A stretch of DNA of 64,000 nucleotides from JANMZR01 sp040385875 (GTDB taxonomy: Bacteria > Bacteroidota > Bacteroidia > Cytophagales > Spirosomataceae), in assembly GCA_040385875.1 (NCBI GenBank), contig JAZKGO010000024.1:1-64000 (forward strand), in the 5' to 3' direction. A model generated the notes under the pieces. It saw nothing but the letters and a program-made list of their open reading frames with translations, searched no databases and was not told the DNA's origin. Of the stretch, positions 43,408-53,536 are shown piece after piece. Within the stretch, counting starts at the first letter, position 1; the number at the start of each line of letters is the position of its first letter. Made by a program: the position numbers and the translations under genes.

Positions 43408-44334
43408 TTATTCCACTTCAATCACCACCCCAGCTGAGGCTGGATGCGAAACACAGGTGAGTACATAGCCTTGCTTTACTTCATTATCGGTGAGGCCATC
43501 TTCCTCATCCATAATCACTTTACCTGCCATACATCGGCCCATACATGCAGTACACATGCCTGCTTGGCAAGAATAGGGGAGGTCAATATCTTGAGTTAAG
43601 GCAGCTTCTAATATGGTTTCGTGTGGTTTTACAATCAGCGAATATTCTTTACCTTCATATTTTATAATCACATTTTGCTCTTTCAATCCTGTATCTTCTT
43701 CCTCAAAAGTATTTTCGATTTTCTGATGATTCTCCACAAAATGTTCTTTATGTATATTTTCTTTTGGCACGTTAAATAAATTTAGCGCATTTGTGACATG
43801 ATCCATCATTCCTTCTGGGCCACAAAGGTAATATTCAGCATCGGGAATATGAATTCCAATATCTTGTTTGAGAAAAATTACAGCGGAGGCCTGATTAATT
43901 CGAGTTTTGTAACCTATCCATGTATAACTTGGTTTTGTNNNNNNNNNNNNNNNNNNNNNNNNNNNNNNNNNNNNNNNNNNNNNNNNNNNNNNNNNNNNNN
44001 NNNNNNNNNNNNNNNNNNNNNNNNNNNNNNNNNNNNNNCCCATTGGCTCCATTACTTCTATGGCGTCACCTACTTTTATGCTTTCAAAAATATGGTTTGA
44101 AATGAGTCCTTTATCAACTTTCTTGACAGTAACAGCTAAGCTAGGCTCCCTCGGCGAAGAGGACATGGAGTAGCTTCGTCTTTCTTTTTTGCCATTTATC
44201 TCAAAAATCAGGGTGATAAATTGACCGGCTTTATAAGAAACCGACTGATGGATTGGTTGCCAAAAACTGATTGTTTTGGTGTCTGGGGTTTCCAGTATTA
44301 TTTCTTTTACAGTAAGATGAAAGTATTTTGACAT
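43408..44334 (-). CDS. Ferredoxin reductase with C-terminal 2Fe-2S (PaaE/Hcr-like), interrupted by gap
   Basis: I start at ATG 44334-44332 (MSKYFHLTVKEIILETPD); 16 residues upstream lack family character. The FAD-binding part has YKAGQFITLIFEINGKKERR and RRSYSMSSSP. After the gap come YYLCGPEGMMDHV (NADP-binding end) and a plant-type ferredoxin with CQAGMCTACMGRC and a late Cys (YVLTCVSHP). It passes electrons from NADPH through FAD to an oxygenase or other acceptor. About 80 residues of the NADP domain appear missing in the gap. Confidence 0.88.
   Translation of the reverse strand: MSKYFHLTVKEIILETPDTKTISFWQPIHQSVSYKAGQFITLIFEINGKKERRSYSMSSSPREPSLAVTVKKVDKGLISNHIFESIKVGDAIEVMEPMXXXXXXXXXXXXXXXXXXXXXXXXXXXXXXXXXXTKPSYTWIGYKTRINQASAVIFLKQDIGIHIPDAEYYLCGPEGMMDHVTNALNLFNVPKENIHKEHFVENHQKIENTFEEEDTGLKEQNVIIKYEGKEYSLIVKPHETILEAALTQDIDLPYSCQAGMCTACMGRCMAGKVIMDEEDGLTDNEVKQGYVLTCVSHPASAGVVIEVE
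43939..44038. other. Scaffold gap (100 N) within ferredoxin reductase gene
   Basis: Exactly 100 N; about 240 bases are likely missing from the FAD/NADP region. Confidence 0.99.
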
Positions 44335-44565
44335 GCCTGAGCGTTCTATTCCTGACTTTGTTATAGTTGAAAGATTAACCAATAAAAATGAGGAATTGTT
44401 CTTTTAACTATTTTTGATTTGGTCAAATATATAAGATTTTTAATGCAGCTTAACTTTTGAAATTGAAAATATTTTCAATTTCTTTTTACGGATTAATCAT
44501 CAATTATTTAAAATTCGTAAAAATTTAGCCATAATTTTACACAAATAAAATCACAAATTGATCAG

Positions 44566-45437
44566 ATGTTAATCGATATCATAGCAGGTGCCAGACCCAA
44601 TTTTATGAAAATTGCCCCAATTATTGAGGCGATAAAAAATGCTCAAAAAAATGGTATTTCATTGTATTTCAGATTGATACATACTGGCCAGCACTATGAT
44701 AAGAAAATGAGCGGCTCTTTTTTTGAAGAGTTGGGGATACCAGATCCCGATGTTAATTTGGGTGCTGGAGGGGGTAGCCAAGCAGAACAAACTGCCGCTA
44801 TAATGATTGGCTATGAAAAATTGCTATTGGAAAAATCAGCCGATTTATGTTTAGTGGTGGGTGATGTGACCTCCACTATGGCCTGTGCCATTGTTGCCAA
44901 AAAACAAAACCTGCAAGTGGCCCATGTGGAGGGAGGTATACGATCGGGGGATCTCTCAATGCCTGAAGAAATCAATCGCTTAGTAACCGACTCAATTACT
45001 GATTATTTCTATACTACCTCAGAAATTGCCAATAATAACCTCCTAAGAACAGGTATTGACCATAAAAAAATTATTTTTGTGGGTAACACAATGATTGATA
45101 CTTTGCTTAAAAATTTGCAAAAATTAAAAAAGCCAAGCTTATTTGATGCCAATAGCTTAATTGAAAAAAAATACTTTGTATTGACACTTCATCGCCCAGC
45201 GAATGTAGATGGGGAAGAAAAATTGAAGTATCTTTTGACAGAGATTATCAATTGTGCTAATGGATTGCCTATTATTTTTCCAGTTCATCCCCGTACTCAA
45301 AAAAATTTGGAAACCCTCGGCATTAATGCCCCAAACCTTATTTTTGTGGAACCTTTGGGTTATTTAGAGTTTAATTATTTGGTCAAGAATGCCTTTGCGG
45401 TGATTACAGATTCAGGTGGAATCACAGAAGAGACAAC
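44566..45437 (+). CDS. wecB: UDP-N-acetylglucosamine 2-epimerase (non-hydrolysing; C-terminus in gap)
   Basis: The visible 290 residues show the family core: GARPNFMKIAPIIEA, HTGQHYDKKMS, VVGDVTSTMACAIVA, HVEGGIRSGD and MPEEINRLVTD, then ITDSGGITEET at the edge. Converts UDP-GlcNAc to UDP-ManNAc (or the 2-epimer of a related sugar). Family length is 360-380, so about 75 residues plus the stop lie in the gap. It heads the polysaccharide locus but is separated from the other plus-strand genes by a minus-strand gene. Confidence 0.92.
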
Positions 45438-45537
45438 NNNNNNNNNNNNNNNNNNNNNNNNNNNNNNNNNNNNNNNNNNNNNNNNNNNNNNNNNNNNNNN
45501 NNNNNNNNNNNNNNNNNNNNNNNNNNNNNNNNNNNNN
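45438..45537. other. Scaffold gap (100 N) ending wecB
   Basis: Exactly 100 N; hides the wecB 3' end and possibly part or all of another gene before 45541. Confidence 0.99.
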
Positions 45538-45540
45538 AAT

Positions 45541-46749
45541 TTATCGAACAACTTTCCCAAACCCTCGTTTGTATAAATAAGTAATTATTTTGCTAAATGC
45601 ATTCAAGGCATAGTAATTTTTGGGAAAAGTAACCAGCCTCGGGCTTTCAATTGGATTGGGAATGGAATACATTTTAAATAGCTCCTTAAAATACTTCACA
45701 AGGCTAAAGCCTTCATCCTGGATACTCCAGAGTATTTTCTCGTATTTCAATCGACCTCTGAAGGAAAGTATATCATAACAGTTCTCCCAGTAGTCGACAA
45801 TGGGAAGAGCTAGTTTTTCATTTATATTATTTTTTGCAAATTCGGATTCAATTTCGATTGGGATGGGGTATTCAAAATAGTGTTTCAGCAACAAAAACCC
45901 CATAAGCATTGGCCTTTTCAATTTCATTTCGGTCATTGTTAAAATCATTGCAGGCCAATCAATTTTGTCACCCTTTGTTTCCATAAAAGCCAATAAATCG
46001 GCCATATATTTCAAAGAAGTCCAGCAATCACGCCCACCATGATGGATGACTAACATAATAAATAAGGCAAAATCAGAAGGACCAATACATTCAACTCCGT
46101 TAATTTTAAAAGTAGATTTGTCCTCAAAGAGTTTGGTCAGATCAATCTGATAGGGTAAAAAAGAGTAGTGAAAGCCCCAATGGAAGTCGATAAAATGGCT
46201 TTTCCAATTTATTTTTTTGATTAATGTGGTTTCATTCATCCCAAAAGTATTGGGAAGCGTTTCAATCAATTCATTATTAGAAAGTTTTATTTCGGAGCTT
46301 AAATTTTTAAAATAATAACCATTATTTACTAAAATGGAGAGAGCTTTTTCGGCATCTACTGGTAAAACTAAAATATCTAAATCACCAATACTTCTTAACT
46401 GTTTCCCCCTGAACAGTATTTCTAAAAAAAGATGCCCTTTATAGGGTAAAAACTTAATTTCATTACCACTTAATAAATTTGAAACCCTTACAAATTCAGT
46501 TGAGGAAATGAGATTACTCACAGCCAAATCTCTGCTAAATTTTTGTAATTCATCGGCTACTGATCTAGTAGGGTTTAAGGCAGCTATATTTTCATATAAA
46601 ATGGGTTTAAAACTGTGATAATCAGCTAATTGAATTAGTTTTTCCCAATTTATTTTATTGAATTTTTCTCCTGATTTAAATGAAATTAGACTAATTTTAG
46701 AGGCATCAATCAATACATTAAGTTCAGTTGAAATAGATGTGGAATACAT
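45541..46749 (-). CDS. Nucleotidyltransferase-fold protein (NTP_transf_5-like)
   Basis: The 402-residue protein has a nucleotidyltransferase core: FLPYKGHLFLEILF, then RSIGDLDILVLPVDAEKAL (DxD metal site) and a later FIDFHWGFHYSF. PF14907-type proteins are common in bacterial polysaccharide loci, with unknown function. It is the only minus-strand gene in the locus. Promoter overlaps that of the divergent dehydrogenase gene. Confidence 0.85.
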   Translation of the reverse strand: MYSTSISTELNVLIDASKISLISFKSGEKFNKINWEKLIQLADYHSFKPILYENIAALNPTRSVADELQKFSRDLAVSNLISSTEFVRVSNLLSGNEIKFLPYKGHLFLEILFRGKQLRSIGDLDILVLPVDAEKALSILVNNGYYFKNLSSEIKLSNNELIETLPNTFGMNETTLIKKINWKSHFIDFHWGFHYSFLPYQIDLTKLFEDKSTFKINGVECIGPSDFALFIMLVIHHGGRDCWTSLKYMADLLAFMETKGDKIDWPAMILTMTEMKLKRPMLMGFLLLKHYFEYPIPIEIESEFAKNNINEKLALPIVDYWENCYDILSFRGRLKYEKILWSIQDEGFSLVKYFKELFKMYSIPNPIESPRLVTFPKNYYALNAFSKIITYLYKRGFGKVVR

Positions 46750-46814
46750 AGTTGAATTTTGGCCTAAAATTCTACAAAAATTGTCTTATTGAAAAATCCT
46801 TGGTAAAAAATATG

Positions 46815-46822
46815 TACTTTTG
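46815..46822 (+). promoter_or_regulatory. -7 box of the polysaccharide operon
   Basis: TACTTTTG (TAnnTTTG) 53 bases before the ATG at 46875. A TTG at 46789 is 23 bases upstream, slightly long for a -33. It is the only good promoter seen before the tight run of genes to the end of the window. Confidence 0.5.
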
Positions 46823-46874
46823 CTCCCCAAACACAATAAAAATAATTGATTTTATTCGATTGGATATATAATTA

Positions 46875-48146
46875 ATGTACTTTGATAAAGATAATATAAA
46901 AATCGCTGTAGTAGGGCTTGGGTATGTGGGGCTACCTCTGGCAGTAGAGTTTAGCAAAAAATATGCGGTAATAGGTTTTGATATTAACCAAACTAGAATC
47001 GATGAGCTTTCAAAGGGACATGACCGCACGCTGGAAATAGACTCAGAATCGCTAAAAGCCTCTAAGAATCTGCAATTTAGCACTCAATTAACCGATATTG
47101 AAAAGGCTACAATTTATATTGTTACGGTACCCACCCCTATTGATAAATTCAAAAAACCTGACTTAAGTCCATTATTATCAGCCAGTAAATCTGTTGGGAA
47201 AGTTCTAAAGAAGGGTGACATAGTGATTTATGAATCAACTGTTTATCCTGGTTGTACAGAAGAGGACTGTGTACCGGTTTTAGAAAGAGAATCAAGTCTA
47301 AAATTTAATCAAGATTTTTTCTGCGGCTATTCACCAGAGCGTATCAATCCTGGAGATAAGAAAAATACCTTAACTTCTATTTTGAAAATCACCTCTGGCT
47401 CTACACCTGAAATTGGCGACTATGTAGATCAGTTATACGGCTCAATAATCACCGCAGGTACTTATAAAGCTCCATCTTTGAAGGTGGCAGAAGCGGCCAA
47501 GCTAATTGAAAACTGCCAAAGAGATGTGAATATTTCATTCGTAAATGAATTGGCGTTGATTTTCGATCGAATGGGCATTGACACTACTGATGTATTGGAA
47601 GCTGCTGGCACGAAATGGAATTTTTTGAAATTCAAACCGGGTCTTGTGGGCGGTCATTGTATTGGAGTGGACCCTTATTACATGATTCATAAGGCCGAAA
47701 GTTTGGGCTACTACCCAGCTGTAATTGGGGCAGGGCGTAGAGTAAATGACAATATGGGTATATTTGTGGCCAACAAAGTGGTTAAATTAATGATCCAAAA
47801 AAGCATTCCAATCAAAGGTTCAAAGGCTCTGATTTTAGGAATTACTTTTAAAGAAAATTGCCCTGATATCAGAAATACAAGAGTTATTGATATTTATGAT
47901 GAACTGAAAAATTTTGGAATTGAGGTAGACATATTTGACCCTTGGGCTGATGCCAATGAAGTAATCGAAGAATATGGAATTGAGTTAGTTAACGAATTAA
48001 AATCCAATAATTACGATTCTATCATACTGGCAGTAGGGCACGATGAATTTTTAGAATTCAGTTTTGAGAATATCCAAAAATCAGAAAACGTTATTTATGA
48101 TATAAAATCATTTTTAAACAAAAATACCTTTGACCTAAGGTTATAA
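46875..48146 (+). CDS. Nucleotide-sugar 6-dehydrogenase (TviB/VipA, WbpA-like)
   Basis: The 423-residue protein has the GLGYVGLPLAVEFSKK NAD-binding motif, VPTPIDKFKKPDL, ESTVYPGCTEE and the catalytic-Cys block VGGHCIGVDPYY. This is the UDP-N-acetyl-amino-sugar dehydrogenase group that oxidises C6 of UDP-GlcNAc or UDP-GalNAc to the uronic acid. First gene of the tightly packed part of the locus. Confidence 0.93.
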   Translation: MYFDKDNIKIAVVGLGYVGLPLAVEFSKKYAVIGFDINQTRIDELSKGHDRTLEIDSESLKASKNLQFSTQLTDIEKATIYIVTVPTPIDKFKKPDLSPLLSASKSVGKVLKKGDIVIYESTVYPGCTEEDCVPVLERESSLKFNQDFFCGYSPERINPGDKKNTLTSILKITSGSTPEIGDYVDQLYGSIITAGTYKAPSLKVAEAAKLIENCQRDVNISFVNELALIFDRMGIDTTDVLEAAGTKWNFLKFKPGLVGGHCIGVDPYYMIHKAESLGYYPAVIGAGRRVNDNMGIFVANKVVKLMIQKSIPIKGSKALILGITFKENCPDIRNTRVIDIYDELKNFGIEVDIFDPWADANEVIEEYGIELVNELKSNNYDSIILAVGHDEFLEFSFENIQKSENVIYDIKSFLNKNTFDLRL

Positions 48147-48153
48147 TAGCTTT

Positions 48154-49137
48154 ATGAATTACAATAAAAAAAAGATATTAATAACTGGAGGAACGGGTTC
48201 CTTTGGTAATAAAGTCGCCTCTTATCTGGAAACATTCAATCCTGCTGAAATCATAATCTACAGTAGAGATGAAAAAAAGCAGTATGAGATGCAAAAAATT
48301 AAGAAGGATTACCATTATATCATTGGTGATATAAGAGATAAAAATCAATTAGAATATGCTGTAAGGCAGGCTGATATCATATTCCATGCCTCAGCCTTAA
48401 AGCAAGTCCCTTCTTGTGAAATTTACCCGTTTGAAGCTGTAAAAACTAATATTTTGGGCTCACAAAACTTATGTGAGGCAGCCATTAAATATTCAATAGA
48501 AACCGTAGTAACACTAAGTACCGATAAGGCAGTAAAACCTATTAATGCAATGGGTATTTCAAAAGCCATGATGGAAAAACTGGTTTGCTCCCAAAACATG
48601 AGAAAAATTGATACCCGCTTTTGTTGCGTTAGATATGGCAACGTAATGGGATCAAGAGGGTCGGTTATTCCTTTGTTTAAAAAGCAAATAATTGATGGAG
48701 AAAAACTGACTATTACCGCACCCAACATGTCTAGATTTTTAATGACATTGGACCAGTCAGTTGAATTAGTAAATCATGCCTTCACCAATACCAAAGGAGG
48801 GGAAATTTTTGTTAAAAAAGCACCTGCATGTACAGTTTTAGACCTTGCAAAAACAATGCTGGTTAAATATGGGGACGGAGATTTTGACAAAATAAATATT
48901 GTAGGAATAAGGCCTGGCGAAAAGCTGGATGAGGTATTGGTAAATGAATATGAAATTCAAAGAGCCATTGAAAATCCAGATTTTTTCATGATTCCTGCTG
49001 AATATAGTAAACCTGAGCTCAATTCAGTATACCCAATTGGTTATGAGTATACATCTGGTAATACAAAACAATTAGTAAATTATGAAGAGGTATCTAATAT
49101 GTTGGATTTAATGGGCGAAACCGAATTTTTTACCTAA
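48154..49137 (+). CDS. UDP-GlcNAc 4,6-dehydratase-type SDR (CapE/FlaA1-like)
   Basis: The 327-residue protein has TGGTGSFGNKVASYL, the IGDIRDKNQLEYA and ASALKQVPSCEIYPFEA segments of the FlaA1/WbpM/CapE family, and TLSTDKAVKPINAMGISKA, where the usual Tyr of the SDR YxxxK is replaced by Met as known for CapE/WbpM. Converts UDP-GlcNAc to a 4-keto-6-deoxy sugar. 7 bases after the dehydrogenase gene. Confidence 0.9.
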   Translation: MNYNKKKILITGGTGSFGNKVASYLETFNPAEIIIYSRDEKKQYEMQKIKKDYHYIIGDIRDKNQLEYAVRQADIIFHASALKQVPSCEIYPFEAVKTNILGSQNLCEAAIKYSIETVVTLSTDKAVKPINAMGISKAMMEKLVCSQNMRKIDTRFCCVRYGNVMGSRGSVIPLFKKQIIDGEKLTITAPNMSRFLMTLDQSVELVNHAFTNTKGGEIFVKKAPACTVLDLAKTMLVKYGDGDFDKINIVGIRPGEKLDEVLVNEYEIQRAIENPDFFMIPAEYSKPELNSVYPIGYEYTSGNTKQLVNYEEVSNMLDLMGETEFFT

Positions 49138-49141
49138 TACG

Positions 49142-49951
49142 ATGAAAGTTATTATTCTAGGCTCAAAAGGAATGCTAGGTCAAATTGCTTCATCGTTTTT
49201 TAGCCAAAAATATGAAACGATTTGTATCGATGAACGATATCTGTTAAATAATAGGCAGGAGTTTATATCGAAAATAATAAATGCAGGGGAGGGATATGTG
49301 ATTAATTGTATTGGAAAAATAAAACAGAAATCTGAGGATAGTAATGAACTATTTGTAGCCAATTCAATTTTACCATTGGATATTTCTAATTCACTCACTT
49401 CAAATCAACTATTAATTCAACCATCAACTGATTGTGTATTTAGTGGTGCTACCCAAAAGTGGTATAGTGTTGAGCAAGAATGTGACGCAAAAGATGACTA
49501 TGGGTATAGCAAAAGATTGGGTGAAGTAGCCTTGATGAATAAAAAAAATTCCTATATCATCAGAGTATCTATCATAGGGCCTGATAGAAATTCAAATAAT
49601 CCAAAGGGACTCTTAGGTTGGTTTCTGAAAAATTCAACTGATTCATTATTAGATGGTTATGCCAATCACTTTTGGAATGGGATTACCACATTGGAGTGGT
49701 GTAAAAAAGTGGAAGAACTTGTTTTTAATGACACAAAGAGAATTTTGACAGGAAAAATTATCCAATTAGGCACGGAAGAAATTAGATCAAAGTTTGAATT
49801 ATTACAACTTTTTCAGAAAGTTTTTCAGACGAATTTTAAAATAAACTCGAAAGATACAGAATTGGTTATCAACAGAACGTTAAAGCCAGAATTTGTTTCA
49901 AAGGATTTGGAAGAGCAGTTAATTGAATTGAATGAATTGATGAAAATATGA
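49142..49951 (+). CDS. RmlD-like sugar-nucleotide reductase
   Basis: The 269-residue SDR has GSKGMLGQIASSFF and STDCVFSGAT, with a DDYGYSKRLGE block (YxxxK catalytic pair), as in dTDP-4-dehydrorhamnose reductases. It should reduce the 4-keto sugar made by the preceding gene product, giving a 6-deoxy-HexNAc such as QuiNAc or FucNAc; which one cannot be told. Confidence 0.85.
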   Translation: MKVIILGSKGMLGQIASSFFSQKYETICIDERYLLNNRQEFISKIINAGEGYVINCIGKIKQKSEDSNELFVANSILPLDISNSLTSNQLLIQPSTDCVFSGATQKWYSVEQECDAKDDYGYSKRLGEVALMNKKNSYIIRVSIIGPDRNSNNPKGLLGWFLKNSTDSLLDGYANHFWNGITTLEWCKKVEELVFNDTKRILTGKIIQLGTEEIRSKFELLQLFQKVFQTNFKINSKDTELVINRTLKPEFVSKDLEEQLIELNELMKI

Positions 49952-50733
49952 TTAATCTTTCCAAAATAAAAAAAATACTCACCCAGTCCAAGACATTCCT
50001 TTGGCTTTACAAAAAATACAGGGCTAGAACTAGGAAGGTCTATCTTCGAAATTATCATTTATTTGAAAGAAAACAGGGGATTGAAATTGGCGGGCCTAGC
50101 GCAGTTTTTAATAAAACAGGTCCTTTTCCCATCTACAAAATAATTGAAAGCTTAGATAATATTAATTTTAGTGACAATAATTTTTGGTCAAATATAAAAG
50201 AAGGGAATAATTACTTTTTTCAGGAGGGGAAAAAAAATGGTAAACAAATAATTGCTGATGCGATTGATTTGTCTGTAATAAAGGATGAGACCTATGAATT
50301 TATGTTGTCGTCACATGTGATAGAGCATGTTGCCAATCCGATCAAAGCACTTTATGAATGGCGAAGAATTATAAAAAAGAATGGCTATTTGATAATTATA
50401 GCCCCCGATAGGAGATTTACTTATGATCGAAATCGACCTTTGACGCAATTAGCCCATCTTATTGATGATTTTAAACAAAACACACTTGAAAATGATCAAA
50501 CACATATCCAAGAGGTGATTGAATTACATGATTTATCTAATGATGGAACTGTAGATACCCACGAGGCTCATGTTGAGCGATCTCTTAATAATGAAGTAAC
50601 CAGAATAGTGCATCATCATACATTTGATATCGATTTGTTAATGGGTACCTTAAAGGAGGCTCATTTTGATATTATTGATTGGGAAGTTTTTAGACCCTAC
50701 CATTTATTGGTCATCGCAAAAAGGAAAGATTAA
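49948..50733 (+). CDS. SAM-dependent methyltransferase
   Basis: 261 residues with a Methyltransf_11-like core: GIEIGGPS (SAM-binding Gly-rich loop), LSSHVIEHVANPIKALYEW, then LIIIAPDRRFTYDRNRP, a segment common in methyltransferases of polysaccharide loci. Overlaps the reductase gene by 4 bases. Substrate unknown, likely a sugar or lipid-linked glycan. Confidence 0.82.
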   Translation: MINLSKIKKILTQSKTFLWLYKKYRARTRKVYLRNYHLFERKQGIEIGGPSAVFNKTGPFPIYKIIESLDNINFSDNNFWSNIKEGNNYFFQEGKKNGKQIIADAIDLSVIKDETYEFMLSSHVIEHVANPIKALYEWRRIIKKNGYLIIIAPDRRFTYDRNRPLTQLAHLIDDFKQNTLENDQTHIQEVIELHDLSNDGTVDTHEAHVERSLNNEVTRIVHHHTFDIDLLMGTLKEAHFDIIDWEVFRPYHLLVIAKRKD

Positions 50734-50844
50734 AAATGAAATGCATGAAATGAATATGATTTTGCCGACACAAGCCATTGATAAAGAGGAAGTTGTATCA
50801 AAATCAAGGAATTCCATGTAACCTTTAAAATCAATTATCTGTAT

Positions 50845-52371
50845 ATGAATCTTAGTTTATTAAAAAGAAATATTACGGCTAACTTTTTTGGCACCTTTTG
50901 GAGTATTTTTTCGATCTACTTTTTTCTGCCATTTTATTTAAAATTTCTAGGAGAAGAAGCCTATGGCTTAATCCTATTTGCATCTTCCATACAAGCTGTA
51001 ATTTTTCTATTTGATGCGGGTTTTTCATCCGTATTAAGAAGGGAGTTGGCGATTGAGACCGACTCAAAATCTCGAATGCAGCGAAATTTTTCACTAATCA
51101 GAAATATTGAGACTTTTTATGGAATAATATTTATTTCAATTGGTCTCATTGTGGTTGCCTTTTCGCCTCTTTTTGCCAAATATTGGTTCATTTTAAAATC
51201 ATTAAGCAAAAATGAAATCAGCTATGCGATAGTCTTGATGGTATTCAATGCGATATTTCAAATGCAGTCCAGCTTGTATAATGGGGCATTGCTATCAATG
51301 AATAAGCAAGCCAAAGCCAATTTCTTTCAATTCATATTTTCATTATTCAGAAATGGGCTAGTGATTTTTGTGATTATGAAATTCCCAACAGTATTGTCTT
51401 TTTTGATATGGCAATTTCTAGTTGTGATTATATATATTCTCTTTCAAAGAAAAGTTTTGTTTTCCTATTTTAATGTTGAAGATAAAAAAAATTCAACCTA
51501 TTTTGATCTAAAAATACTTAAAGAGACATGGAAAGTTGGAGGCTTATTTCTGAGTATTTCTATTCTTTCCACCTTTAACTCTCAGTTAGATAAAATTATA
51601 ATTTCAAAGCTTATGACTTTGAACCATCTTGGGTATTATAACACATCCTATACATTGGGTCAAATTTTAGTAGCAATTTGCGGGCCTTTTGCCACAGCCA
51701 TCACACCCCTCTTGATTAACTCATACTTCAATCAAGATAAAAATAAAACCTCGCTATTTTTCCATAAATTTGCAAAGCTTGCCACCATTATCAGTACAGT
51801 TATTGGGATAACATTGTTGATGAATAGTTATAGGATTATCTCAATTTGGACAAATAACACCCATTTTGCCAATGAGACCATCCCAATTAATTATTTAATG
51901 ATAGTTTCAGGTTTATTATTGGCATCGCAGGTAATCCCTTATGCTTTGGCTGTTGCCAGTGCTGACCTTAAGCCCATTATTTACACTTGTTTAATAAATA
52001 TTGGATTCACATTGCCCGCTTATTATTGGTTTGGTAAAACCTATGGATTGATTGGTTTTGGATGGGTATGGTTAATATCCAATGCATTTATGTTATTTGT
52101 CAATGTCTATTTTTATTTACGCAAAAGTTTGCAAGATGAATATTTAAAATGGCTTTTTCAGGATTTCCTCATCCCTATTGTAGTGGCTGGAGGTATAACT
52201 TTTGTTTTAGATAAGGTGAGACCAGTTGGGATTAGCCCAATTATTGAAATTATTTATCTGGGATTGGTTGTAATAATATCCTTATTATTAACGACGTTCA
52301 TTTTTTTCAAAAAGGAATTTAATCAATCAATTATTAGAGTTTTAAATCCAAATACAATTGTCAAAAAATAG
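50845..52371 (+). CDS. Wzx-type oligosaccharide flippase
   Basis: 508 residues with 12-14 membrane helices in the MATE/MVF polysaccharide-exporter layout, starting FGTFWSIFSIYFFLPFYLKFLG and with LDKIIISKLMTLNHLGYYNT. Moves undecaprenyl-linked repeat units across the inner membrane. Its end overlaps the next gene by 14 bases. Confidence 0.9.
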   Translation: MNLSLLKRNITANFFGTFWSIFSIYFFLPFYLKFLGEEAYGLILFASSIQAVIFLFDAGFSSVLRRELAIETDSKSRMQRNFSLIRNIETFYGIIFISIGLIVVAFSPLFAKYWFILKSLSKNEISYAIVLMVFNAIFQMQSSLYNGALLSMNKQAKANFFQFIFSLFRNGLVIFVIMKFPTVLSFLIWQFLVVIIYILFQRKVLFSYFNVEDKKNSTYFDLKILKETWKVGGLFLSISILSTFNSQLDKIIISKLMTLNHLGYYNTSYTLGQILVAICGPFATAITPLLINSYFNQDKNKTSLFFHKFAKLATIISTVIGITLLMNSYRIISIWTNNTHFANETIPINYLMIVSGLLLASQVIPYALAVASADLKPIIYTCLINIGFTLPAYYWFGKTYGLIGFGWVWLISNAFMLFVNVYFYLRKSLQDEYLKWLFQDFLIPIVVAGGITFVLDKVRPVGISPIIEIIYLGLVVIISLLLTTFIFFKKEFNQSIIRVLNPNTIVKK

Positions 52372-53536
52372 ACCATTATTAAGTATTGTAGTACCCACAA
52401 AAAATAGATATGAAACACTTTCTGTTTTGATTGATAGTTTATTAATGTGGGAGAGTCATGAATTTGAATTGATTATTCAGGATAATAGCGACGACAATTC
52501 TTTCATTATTGAATTCATATCAAAATACAGCAATGATGCTAGAATAAAGTATTTTTATGAAGGCGTGGCTATGTCGGCGATAGAAAACTGCGATCTGGCA
52601 GTTGGCAACTCAACTGGTAAGTATGTAACTTTTATTGGAGATGACGATGGCATTTTAAAACAATCTATTGATGTAGTTGAATGGATGGAGAAGAACCAAG
52701 TAGATGCATTATATTGTAAAATTGGAGTATACGTATGGCCTGACATGAAGCATGCTGTTTCAATCAATAATCAGATGAATGGAGTCTTGTTTGAAGCTGA
52801 TTTAAAAGGATATTTGATTAAGGTAGATGCTAAAGAGCAGTTAGAAAAGGTAGTGCAAATCGGCGCTCAAGATATGTACAAAATACCCCGATTGTATCAG
52901 GGAGTAGTTTCAAGGATTGTTTTGGATAAACTTAAGCATTTGGTAGGTACGTATTTTCCTGGTCCAGTTCCTGATATGGCCAATGCAATCGGAATCATAC
53001 CGTTTGTCTCAAATTATTATTTTACCGATATTCCAATCATTGTTTCAGGGCAATCCAGTAAAAGTATGTCTGGCAAAAACTCCCAACGAGACCATCAGGG
53101 AGACATTAAAACGGAAAAGTCGTTGCCAACAAACACTTTTGAAAATTGGACTCCGATGATTCCTAGGTTTTGGTCGGCTCCCACTATCTGGGCAGAGGCT
53201 TTCATAAAATCTGCTACCATTACGAATCAGGTTAAAATAACAAATGGGTTGAATTTTAAAAGAATGTATGCGGCATGCTTTGCCTACTGTAATAAAAAAT
53301 ATTACTCGATTATTTTTGAAGCGATGTTTAAAGACAAAGGTTTTTTTGAAAAAATAACATCAATCATAAAAGTTTCATACTATGTTTTTTTAATTTACTT
53401 AAAAAGAGCTTATATCCTCTTAAATAAAATACTTTTTGGAGTAAAAGGAAAAAAATTCGAAAGTATTTATGGAGCTCTTGTATACCTTGAAAGTGAAGTC
53501 GAAAATAAAATTGACCTTAAAAAATTGCTAAGTTGA
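52358..53536 (+). CDS. Family 2 glycosyltransferase (TTG start)
   Basis: 392 residues, starting at a TTG that overlaps the flippase end: LLSIVVPTKNRYETLSVLID, LIIQDNSDDN and VTFIGDDDGI (DxD). The C-terminal third has a weak membrane-associated helix (YYVFLIYLKRAYILL). Adds one sugar of the repeat unit. Confidence 0.88.
   Translation: MSKNRPLLSIVVPTKNRYETLSVLIDSLLMWESHEFELIIQDNSDDNSFIIEFISKYSNDARIKYFYEGVAMSAIENCDLAVGNSTGKYVTFIGDDDGILKQSIDVVEWMEKNQVDALYCKIGVYVWPDMKHAVSINNQMNGVLFEADLKGYLIKVDAKEQLEKVVQIGAQDMYKIPRLYQGVVSRIVLDKLKHLVGTYFPGPVPDMANAIGIIPFVSNYYFTDIPIIVSGQSSKSMSGKNSQRDHQGDIKTEKSLPTNTFENWTPMIPRFWSAPTIWAEAFIKSATITNQVKITNGLNFKRMYAACFAYCNKKYYSIIFEAMFKDKGFFEKITSIIKVSYYVFLIYLKRAYILLNKILFGVKGKKFESIYGALVYLESEVENKIDLKKLLS

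Noticed and set aside
50734..50844. A 23-codon frame (MNMILPTQAIDKEE...) between the methyltransferase and the flippase genes
   Set aside because: Too short, no conserved pattern; probably leader sequence.
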